Assembly (NCBI GenBank): GCA_965276635.1
Contig: CBDIBC010000003.1
Coordinates: 453,114-517,113, forward strand
Direction of reading: 5' to 3'
DNA length: 64,000 nt
Source: CBDIBC01 sp965276635
GTDB taxonomy: Bacteria > Actinomycetota > Acidimicrobiia > Acidimicrobiales > Palsa-688
Numbering within the stretch: the stretch's first letter is position 1; each line of letters opens with the position of its first letter. Positions 57,640 through 64,000 of the stretch are shown one piece after another. The notes below the pieces were generated by a model, which worked only from the letters and a program-made list of their open reading frames with translations, did not search any database and had not been told where the DNA came from. Position numbers and translations under genes: made by a program.

Positions 57640-60033
57640 ATGCGCGCCCCCCTCTCCTGGCTTCGTGACTACGCGACGTTCGGTAATGACATCGACGCGC
57701 TGGCGTCGACCCTCTCCAGCCTCGGTCTCGTCGTCGATGGCGTCACCCGCGTCGGCTCGGAGCTGCCAGGCGTCGACGTGGTCCGCATCCTGGCCATCCG
57801 GCCGCATCCCGACGCCGACCGCATCCGCCTGGTCGACGTCGACCACGGTGACGGCGAGCCCCTGCAGATTGCCTGCGGGGCCACCAACATGGCGGTCGGC
57901 GACCTGGTGCCGTTGGCCACCCTCGGCACCGTGCTTCCCGGCGGCACGGAGATCGCTCGCCGCAAGATGCGCGGCCAGTGGTCGAACGGGATGCTCTGCG
58001 CGCCCGACGAGCTCGACCTGCCGGCGCCCGACAGCTCGGACGGGCTCATGATCCTGCCCGCCGACCTCGCCCCCCTGGGGACACCGCTCGCCGCCGCCTT
58101 GGACCTGCGACCCGACGTGGTCTTCGACATCGACGTCACCCCCAACCGGCCCGACGCCCTCTGCATCGCCGGGGTGGCGAGAGACCTGGCGGCTGGCCTC
58201 GGCCTGCCGTGGGCATGGCCGGCTGCCCCTGCCCCATCCGCGGTCGACGGCGCCGTGGCGGCGGCAGACATCGAGGTGGACAGCCCCGAGCTCTGCCCCC
58301 GGTTTACCGGGACCGTCATCGACGGAGTGCGGGTGGGCCCGTCACCGGCGTGGATGGCCCAACGCCTGACCCTGGCCGGCATGCGACCGATCAACAACGT
58401 GGTGGACGTTTCCAACTACGTGATGCTCGACACCGGTCAACCGAATCACGCCTACGACCTCGATCGGCTCGGCGGCGGCGGACTCCGCGTCCGCCGAGCC
58501 CGGCCCGGAGAGACCATCACCACCCTCGACGGTGTCGAACGCACGCTCGACGCCGACGACTGCGTGATCTGCGACGCCACCTCCATGCCGGTCGGCGTGG
58601 CCGGGATCATGGGAGGGGCCATCGCGGAGGTCTCGCCGGCCACCACCACCGTTCTGCTCGAAGCGGCGTACTTCACCCCGACCGCAGTGGCGCGCACCGG
58701 CAAGCGCCTGGCCCTGCACAGTGAGGCCCGGACCCGGTTCGAGCGGGGCATCGACCCCGAGCTGGGCGAGCGGGCCGCCGCCCGCTTCGTCGAACTGCTC
58801 GAACGGCCCGATGTCGCCCACGGCGGTGTGGTGCGTCGGGGGCCGATCGTCGATCGCCGTTCGGCAGGGGACCTGGGTGCGCCGCCCGTCGTCCTCCTGC
58901 GAACCGAGCGGGTGAACGCCATCCTCGGTACGACCCTGGCCCACGAACAGATCCCCGGGCTGCTCGAACCTCTCGGGTTCGCCACCAGCGACACGGGCAC
59001 CGGCGTGCACTCCGTCGGCGTGCCGTCCTGGCGGCCGGACACCGAGCGCGAGATCGACGTGATCGAGGAGGTCGGCCGGCTCTACGGCTACCACAACATC
59101 GCCCCCCGCCTGCCGACCGGACGGGCCACCAGCGGCCTCACCGCCTACCAGCGCGACCGCCGGCGGGTGCGCGATGTCGTGATCGGTCTGGGGCTGGAAG
59201 AGGCGTGGACGACCACCTTCCTGGCGCCCGGCGATCTCGAGCGCGCCGGCCTGGACGCCCGGGCCGTCGAGGTGGAGAACCCGCTCGACCAGTCGGAGTC
59301 CATCCTACGGACGTCGCTGTTGCCCGGCCTGCTGAAGGCCGTGCGGTTCAACGTCGATCGCCAGCAGGGTGAGGTCCGACTCTTCGAGATCGGGCACATC
59401 TTCACCGTCCCTGCCGGCGATCGGGTCACGCCGCAGGAGGACGAGCTGCTGGCCATGGTGGTGGCGGGCGCCGACGTCGACGGTCGATTGGTGGCTGCGG
59501 TGTGGGCCGTTCTCTGCGAGGCGCTGCGCCTCGAGCACGGCGCCGCCATCGAGTCCGCTGCCGTGCCCGGTTTCCATCCGGCTCGCGGGGCACGGGTGCT
59601 GGGATCGGCCGGCGAGGTGCTTGGTGCAGTCGGGGAGCTGGATCCCGATGTGACCAGCGCCTACGGGCTCCCTGGCCGGGTGGGGTTCGCCACCGTCGAC
59701 CTGCCGAAGCTGCTGGCCCAACCCCGCCGCAGCCGCCAGGCACGCGTCGTCAGCCGATTCCCGGCGAGCGACATCGATCTGGCCTTCGTGGTGGGTGACG
59801 ACGTCCCGGCCCTCGCCGTGCAGCGCACGCTCCTGGGCCAGGCGAACGAGGTGGTCGAGGACGTCCGCCTCTTCGACGTCTACCGCGGCGTCGGGGATGG
59901 GCGGAGGAGCCTGGCGTTCCGGGTGCGGCTGCGGGCCGCCGACCGCACGCTTACCGATGCCGAGGTGGCCGATACGCGCCTTCGCCTGGTAGCCGCGGTG
60001 GCCGGCGCCCACGGTGGCGAGCTTCGGACATGA
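57640..60033 (+). CDS. pheT: Phenylalanyl-tRNA synthetase beta chain
   Basis: 797 aa, full length. The EMAP-like tRNA-binding domain (about 40-150) has PHPDADRIRLVDVD, then the B3/B4 editing domain, the B5 domain with VPSWRPDTEREIDVIEEVGRLYGY, the catalytic-like core, and the C-terminal FDX-ACB domain with RFPASDIDLAFVV. ATG 57640 is 9 bp after pheS. Confidence 0.97.
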   Translation: MRAPLSWLRDYATFGNDIDALASTLSSLGLVVDGVTRVGSELPGVDVVRILAIRPHPDADRIRLVDVDHGDGEPLQIACGATNMAVGDLVPLATLGTVLPGGTEIARRKMRGQWSNGMLCAPDELDLPAPDSSDGLMILPADLAPLGTPLAAALDLRPDVVFDIDVTPNRPDALCIAGVARDLAAGLGLPWAWPAAPAPSAVDGAVAAADIEVDSPELCPRFTGTVIDGVRVGPSPAWMAQRLTLAGMRPINNVVDVSNYVMLDTGQPNHAYDLDRLGGGGLRVRRARPGETITTLDGVERTLDADDCVICDATSMPVGVAGIMGGAIAEVSPATTTVLLEAAYFTPTAVARTGKRLALHSEARTRFERGIDPELGERAAARFVELLERPDVAHGGVVRRGPIVDRRSAGDLGAPPVVLLRTERVNAILGTTLAHEQIPGLLEPLGFATSDTGTGVHSVGVPSWRPDTEREIDVIEEVGRLYGYHNIAPRLPTGRATSGLTAYQRDRRRVRDVVIGLGLEEAWTTTFLAPGDLERAGLDARAVEVENPLDQSESILRTSLLPGLLKAVRFNVDRQQGEVRLFEIGHIFTVPAGDRVTPQEDELLAMVVAGADVDGRLVAAVWAVLCEALRLEHGAAIESAAVPGFHPARGARVLGSAGEVLGAVGELDPDVTSAYGLPGRVGFATVDLPKLLAQPRRSRQARVVSRFPASDIDLAFVVGDDVPALAVQRTLLGQANEVVEDVRLFDVYRGVGDGRRSLAFRVRLRAADRTLTDAEVADTRLRLVAAVAGAHGGELRT

Positions 60034-60099
60034 GGCCTGTTGCGGCGGCTCGACGCGCTGCTTAGGGCTGCGGGACCCGCCGACCCCGGGCGCCACTGT

Positions 60100-60134
60100 T
60101 TGCATGAATATGCAACTATGTGTATGATCATTGG
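60100..60134 (+). promoter_or_regulatory. argC promoter overlapped by two ARG boxes
   Basis: TTGCAT (60100-60105), a 17-bp spacer and TATGAT (60123-60128) make a near-consensus promoter ending 6 nt before ATG 60135, so the mRNA is leaderless. TTGCATGAATATGCAA (60100-60115) is a perfect dyad of ARG-box type; 3 bp later TGTGTATGATCATTGG (60119-60134) is a weaker second box. Paired boxes 3 bp apart are the known ArgR operator layout. Binding would cover both hexamers and repress the arg operon when arginine is plentiful. Confidence 0.75.
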
Positions 60135-61151
60135 ATGGATGGGCAACGGGTCGCGGTGCTGGGTGCGTCCGGCTTCGCCGGAGCCGAGGTGCTGCGCATC
60201 CTGGCCGGCCATCCGGGCATGGAGGTGGTCGTGGCCGGAGCCGAGTCGCAGGCGGGGGTGGCGGTCGCCGAGCTGTACCCGAGCCTGACCCTGGCCTACC
60301 CGGGGATGGTGTACCGGGCCAACCACGCCGACGCCGTCGACGGGGTGGACGTGGTCTTCCTGGCCCTTCCGCACGGTGCCTCGCAGCACCTGGTCCCCGA
60401 GCTGTCGGGCCGGGTCGGGCTGATCGTGGACCTGGCCGCCGACTTCCGCCTCAGGGACCCGCAGCTGTACCCGGCCTGGTACGGCGAGGAACACCACTGC
60501 CCCGAGCTGCTCGCCGCGGCCGCCTACGGCCTCCCCGAGCTGTTCCGGGACCAGCTGGTGGGGGCGCGGCTGGTCGCGGCGGCTGGTTGCTACGTGACCG
60601 CCGCGGCCCTTGCGCTGGCCCCCCTCGTGCGAGCCGGGGCCGTCGAGCGGAGCGGGATCATCGTGGACGCGGCGAGCGGCGTCTCGGGCAAGGGCCGGGC
60701 ACCTAGGCCCGACAGCCACTTCAACGCCATCGACGAGGATTTCAGCGCCTACGGGCTCCTGAGCCATCGCCATACGCCCGAGATCGAGCAGGCCACGGGC
60801 GCACAGGTGCTCTTCACGCCGCACCTGGCGCCGATGAACCGGGGGATCCTGGCCACCTGCTACGCCCGCCCGACGGCCGCGGCGCCGGACCCCCTCGCAG
60901 TGCTCTGCGCCGCCTATGGAGACGAACCGTTCGTCTCCGTCTCCGAGCGGCCACCGTCCACCAAGGCCACGCTCGGGTCCAACAGTGTGCTCATCACCGC
61001 CCGGCGGGACCCGCGCACCGGGTGGGTGATGGTGCTCGCCGCGCTGGACAATCTCACCAAGGGGGCGGCGGGCCAGGCCGTGCAGTGCGCCAACATCGCC
61101 CTCGGCCTGCCCGAGACGACGGGCCTGCCGATGGTCGGGGTCTACCCGTGA
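60135..61151 (+). CDS. argC: N-acetyl-gamma-glutamyl-phosphate reductase
   Basis: 338 aa from ATG 60135; GTG 60120 upstream lies inside the operator. VAVLGASGFAGAEVLRIL binds NADP, and VAAAGCYVTAAALAL carries the catalytic Cys. DAASGVSGKGR and HRHTPEI (catalytic-site His region) and PHLAPMNRGIL complete the site. Third step of arginine synthesis. Confidence 0.95.
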   Translation: MDGQRVAVLGASGFAGAEVLRILAGHPGMEVVVAGAESQAGVAVAELYPSLTLAYPGMVYRANHADAVDGVDVVFLALPHGASQHLVPELSGRVGLIVDLAADFRLRDPQLYPAWYGEEHHCPELLAAAAYGLPELFRDQLVGARLVAAAGCYVTAAALALAPLVRAGAVERSGIIVDAASGVSGKGRAPRPDSHFNAIDEDFSAYGLLSHRHTPEIEQATGAQVLFTPHLAPMNRGILATCYARPTAAAPDPLAVLCAAYGDEPFVSVSERPPSTKATLGSNSVLITARRDPRTGWVMVLAALDNLTKGAAGQAVQCANIALGLPETTGLPMVGVYP

Positions 61152-61195
61152 TCGCCGTGTCGTCAGGCAGACGCCCCGAACTGGCGGACGCACCG

Positions 61196-61246
61196 AACTG
61201 GTGGTCGAGTGGACCTCGAATATCGCGGTGAGGTCGACCACCAGTT
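61196..61246. repeat. Inverted repeat in the argC-argB gap, where argJ is expected
   Basis: AACTGGTGGTCGA (61196-61208) and its perfect complement TCGACCACCAGTT (61234-61246) flank 25 nt that can add a short CCTC-GAGG pairing. A direct repeat CCGAACTGG also lies just before (61176-61184 and 61194-61202). The gap of 114 bp between argC and argB has no gene; in mycobacteria argJ lies here. Confidence 0.8.
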
Positions 61247-61265
61247 GCGACCAGGGGGACCGGTC

Positions 61266-62183
61266 ATGAGCGCGTCGGGCACGACCGCCGCCGACGCGGC
61301 GACCAAGGCCGGTGTGCTGATCGAGGCGCTGCCCTACATCCGGCGCTTCTGGGGCCACGTGGTGGTGGTCAAGTACGGCGGCAACGCCATGGGCGGCGCC
61401 GGCCCCGACGGCGCCTCGGGCCAGGACGCACTGGCCTCCTTCGCCGGCGACATCATGCTGATGCGCTCGGTCGGCATGCGCCCGCTCGTCGTGCACGGCG
61501 GCGGACCGCAGATCGGCGAGCTCATGGCCCGCTTGGGGAAGGTGCCCGAGTTCCGCGACGGATTGCGCGTCACCGATGCGGAGACGCTGGAGATCGTCCG
61601 CATGGTCCTGGTCGGCAAAGTGAACCGGGACATCGTGGCCGCCATCAACGTGCTGGCTCCCCTCGCGGTGGGCGTCTCCGGTGAGGATGCCGGCCTCATC
61701 ACCGCCGAGGTCCGGGACCCTGCGCTCGGCTTCGTCGGCGACGTGGCCTCGGTGAACCCCGAGCTGCTCGATCGGCTGCTGGCCGAGGACCTCATCCCCG
61801 TCCTGGCCACCATCGGCGCCGATGCCAGCGGGCAGGCGTACAACATCAACGCTGACACGGCCGCCGGAGCGATCGCCACCGCAGTGGGGGCGACCAAGCT
61901 CGTCTACCTCACCGACGTCGACGGCATCCGCAGGGACCGCCACGACCCGGCCACGCGGATCTCGGCCCTCGGGCCCGACGAGCTGGCCGGGCTGCTGCGC
62001 GACGGCACGGTGGCCGACGGGATGGTCCCCAAGGTGCGCTCGTGCCTGGGCGCCGTGCGTGCCGGGGTCTCCCAGGCCCACATCCTCGACGGGCGCGACC
62101 CGCACGCTCTGCTGCTCGAGATCTTCACCAACGAGGGGATCGGGACCATGGTCACCTCCGACCAGCCCGGAGCTGCCGCATGA
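61266..62183 (+). CDS. argB: Acetylglutamate kinase
   Basis: 305 aa. GHVVVVKYGGNAMGG at the start, VVHGGGPQIGELMARLGK, the substrate-binding GLRVTDAETLEIVRMVLVGKVN, and YNINADTAAGAIATAVGATKLVYLTDVDGI. The N-terminal helix (ATKAGVLIEALPYIRRFW) is the extension linked to arginine-sensitive hexamers. ATG 61266 with GGGGG 10 nt upstream. Confidence 0.96.
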   Translation: MSASGTTAADAATKAGVLIEALPYIRRFWGHVVVVKYGGNAMGGAGPDGASGQDALASFAGDIMLMRSVGMRPLVVHGGGPQIGELMARLGKVPEFRDGLRVTDAETLEIVRMVLVGKVNRDIVAAINVLAPLAVGVSGEDAGLITAEVRDPALGFVGDVASVNPELLDRLLAEDLIPVLATIGADASGQAYNINADTAAGAIATAVGATKLVYLTDVDGIRRDRHDPATRISALGPDELAGLLRDGTVADGMVPKVRSCLGAVRAGVSQAHILDGRDPHALLLEIFTNEGIGTMVTSDQPGAAA

Positions 62184-63334
62184 CCTACCTGATGCCCACC
62201 TACCCGCCACCACCGGTCACGTTCGTGCGCGGCGCCGGGAGCCGCCTGTGGGACGACTCCGGCCGGGAGTACATCGATCTCCTGTCGGGGCTGGCCGTGA
62301 CCTCCCTCGGCCATGCCCACCCCCAGGTGGCGGATGCCGTCGCCGCCCAGGCCCACACGCTCTTGCATGTGTGCAACCTGTTCGGCACCACCGTCGGGCC
62401 GGAGGTGGCGGCGACCATCGACGGGCTGATCGGTGGGCCCCCCGGGCGCGTCTTCTTCGCCAACAGCGGTGCGGAGGCGAACGAGTGCGCCATCAAGCTG
62501 GCCCGCAAGTGGGGCGGTCACGGTCGGTTCAACGTGGTCAGCGCCTACGGGTCGTTCCACGGGCGGACGCTCGCTACGCTGCATGCCACCGGGCAGCCGA
62601 GCAAGCACGAGACGTTCCAACCCATGCCCGAGGGGTTCCGGCACGTGGCCTGGCAGGATCTCGACGCCCTGGAGGCGGCCATCGACCCGACCGTGGCCGC
62701 AGTGCTGCTCGAGCCGATCCAGGGCGAGGGTGGCGTCAATCCCGCCGGCGTCGAGTACTTCGCCGGGGTGCGCCGGCTGTGTGACGAGCGAGGAATCCTG
62801 TTCATGGTGGACGAGATTCAGACGGGGCTAGGCCGCACCGGCCGCTGGTTCGGCTTCCAGCACTACGGCATCGAGCCCGACGTGGTGACCATCGCCAAGG
62901 CGCTCGGAAACGGCATGCCTATCGGCGCCTGCTGGGCCCGCCGGGAGGTGGCCGACGCCTTCGTGGCCGGCGACCACGCCACCACCTTCGGCGGCCAGCC
63001 GCTGGCCGCGTCGGCCGCTCGCGCCACCCTCGCGGTGATGATGGCCGAGGACGTGCCGGGGCGCGCCAGCCGGGCCGGGGCCCGCATGCAGGAGCGGGTG
63101 GCCGCGCTGGCCGGCGTGGCCACCGTGCGGGGGATGGGCCTGCTCCTCGCGGCCGAGCTGGAGGCGGGCATCGCCGCCAGCGACGTGTTCGCCGCCGGGC
63201 TGGACGCCGGCGTGGTCGTGAACCCCGTCACCGCCACGGCCATCCGCCTGGCCCCATCACTGTTGATCGACGACGACGACATCGACCGCGGCGTGGCGTT
63301 GCTCGGCCAGGCCATCGCTGCGGCACGGGCATGA
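62180..63334 (+). CDS. argD: Acetylornithine aminotransferase
   Basis: 384 aa PLP enzyme. RLWDDSGREYIDLLSGLAVTSLGHAHP at the start, FANSGAEANECAIKLARKW, SFHGRTLATL, LLEPIQGEGGV, FMVDEIQTGLGRTG (Asp that binds the PLP nitrogen) and VTIAKALGNGMPIGA with the PLP Lys. Overlaps argB and argF by ATGA. Confidence 0.96.
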   Translation: MTYLMPTYPPPPVTFVRGAGSRLWDDSGREYIDLLSGLAVTSLGHAHPQVADAVAAQAHTLLHVCNLFGTTVGPEVAATIDGLIGGPPGRVFFANSGAEANECAIKLARKWGGHGRFNVVSAYGSFHGRTLATLHATGQPSKHETFQPMPEGFRHVAWQDLDALEAAIDPTVAAVLLEPIQGEGGVNPAGVEYFAGVRRLCDERGILFMVDEIQTGLGRTGRWFGFQHYGIEPDVVTIAKALGNGMPIGACWARREVADAFVAGDHATTFGGQPLAASAARATLAVMMAEDVPGRASRAGARMQERVAALAGVATVRGMGLLLAAELEAGIAASDVFAAGLDAGVVVNPVTATAIRLAPSLLIDDDDIDRGVALLGQAIAAARA

Positions 63335-64000
63335 GGCACCTGCTCGACATCGACGACGTCTCGCCCGAGGACCTGGTGGCCATCCTGGACCTGGCCGAGG
63401 TGGCCGACCCGCCGAAGGCGTTGGCCGGTCGCGGGGTGGCGCTCGTCTTCGAGAAGCCATCGGCTCGCACCCGGAACTCCTCGGAGATGGCCGTGGTGGG
63501 CCTCGGGGGCCATCCAGTCACCATCCGCGCCGACGAGATCGGTATCGGCGAGCGGGAGAGCCTGGAGGACGTCGCCCGGGTCCTCGCCCAGTACCACGCC
63601 GTGCTCGCCGCCCGGGTGTTTGACCACACCGTCCTCGAGACCATGGCCGCCTTGCAGGTCGTGCCCGTGGTGAACCTGCTCTCGGACGTCGCCCACCCCT
63701 GCCAGACCTTGGCCGACCTCCTGACGCTGCGCCAGCACTGGGGCGCATTGGCTGGCCGGCGCGTGGCGTGGGTCGGCGACGGCAACAACGTGGCGCGCAG
63801 CCTGGCCATCGGCTGCGCCATGAGCGGGGTCGACGTGGTTCTCGCGTCCCCGCCCGGCCACCAGCTACCGGAGCAGGCGCTCGAGCGCGCCCTCCGCTTC
63901 GGTGACCACGTCCGCCAGGTGACCGCGCCCGGTGACGCGGTGGCCGGCGCCGATGCCGTCTTCACCGACACCTGGGTATCTATGGGGCAGGAAGCCGAGT
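63331..64000 (+). CDS. argF: Ornithine carbamoyltransferase, 5' part
   Basis: The first 223 residues are in the window; the gene runs off the end. RHLLDIDDVSPEDLVAIL at the start, the carbamoyl-phosphate site EKPSARTRNSSEMAV, NLLSDVAHPCQTLADLLT with the HPCQ motif, and VAWVGDGNNVARSLAIG. Uses carbamoyl phosphate from CarAB. Overlaps the argD stop. Confidence 0.95.
   Translation, partial: MRHLLDIDDVSPEDLVAILDLAEVADPPKALAGRGVALVFEKPSARTRNSSEMAVVGLGGHPVTIRADEIGIGERESLEDVARVLAQYHAVLAARVFDHTVLETMAALQVVPVVNLLSDVAHPCQTLADLLTLRQHWGALAGRRVAWVGDGNNVARSLAIGCAMSGVDVVLASPPGHQLPEQALERALRFGDHVRQVTAPGDAVAGADAVFTDTWVSMGQEAE

Noticed and set aside
1..64000. Insertion sequences, prophage, rRNA or tRNA genes
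   Set aside because: No transposase, integrase, phage gene, rRNA or convincing tRNA was seen on either strand.

Overview
The window is a gene-dense stretch of a high-GC chromosome. GTG and TTG starts are frequent and operons are tightly overlapped. The gene order is typical of Actinomycetota: aroC-aroK-aroB-aroQ, pepP-efp-nusB, pyrR-B-C-carAB-D-F, mihF-gmk-rpoZ-coaBC-metK-priA, def-fmt-rsmB-rpe, ribD-E-BA-H-hisG, infC-rpmI-rplT-tsnR, pheST, argC-B-D-F. The actinobacterial integration host factor mihF, a helicase-degenerate PriA and the absence of outer-membrane genes support a monoderm actinobacterium. The presence of a type IV pilus system would fit a deep lineage such as Acidimicrobiia. That placement is inference, because no rRNA gene is present.

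Layout. 1-11035: the tail of a helix-turn-helix gene, then a type IV pilus operon (pilB, pilT with an extra MshEN domain, pilC, major pilin, a pilM-pilN fusion, pilO, two pseudopilins, a large PilX-like beta-helix protein). 11036-13010: a decayed vapBC-type toxin-antitoxin pair and a secreted LPXTG-type surface protein. 13081-17355: aromatic amino acid genes with the prepilin peptidase pilD after aroQ, so pilus and shikimate genes are interleaved. 17475-23489: accessory stretch with an intact vapBC pair, an ECC-motif hypothetical protein, a GGDEF-EAL protein, an apparent attenuator with a 7-codon leader peptide ahead of an MFS exporter, and a lipoprotein. 23543-27413: pepP, efp, nusB and a convergent NlpC/P60 hydrolase. 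27467-36645: a PyrR-controlled pyrimidine operon. 36689-42271: nucleotide, cofactor and replication-restart genes. 42373-47769: RNA methyltransferases, def, fmt, rsmB, rpe and a MoaB-like gene. 47777-52440: riboflavin genes, hisG and a small cold-shock-like gene. 52490-60033: DUF1844-like gene, the infC operon, tsnR, a PAS histidine kinase and pheST. 60100-64000: ArgR-type operator and promoter, argC, argB, argD and a partial argF; argJ is missing from its usual place.

Cross-cutting features. (1) Several genes appear leaderless, with a -10 hexamer 6-8 nt before the start codon (aroC, mihF, def, rpe, ribE, hisG, argC). (2) infC, fmt, coaBC and tsnR need non-standard start codons (ATA or CTG) to include their conserved N-termini. 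(3) In-frame tandem repeats (6, 15, 18 and 33 bp units) have expanded inside essential genes (pyrB, priA, ribH and the gene after hisG). (4) Several intergenic gaps hold a different long, near-perfect palindrome. The most novel candidate is the RNA attenuator at 21519-21742.
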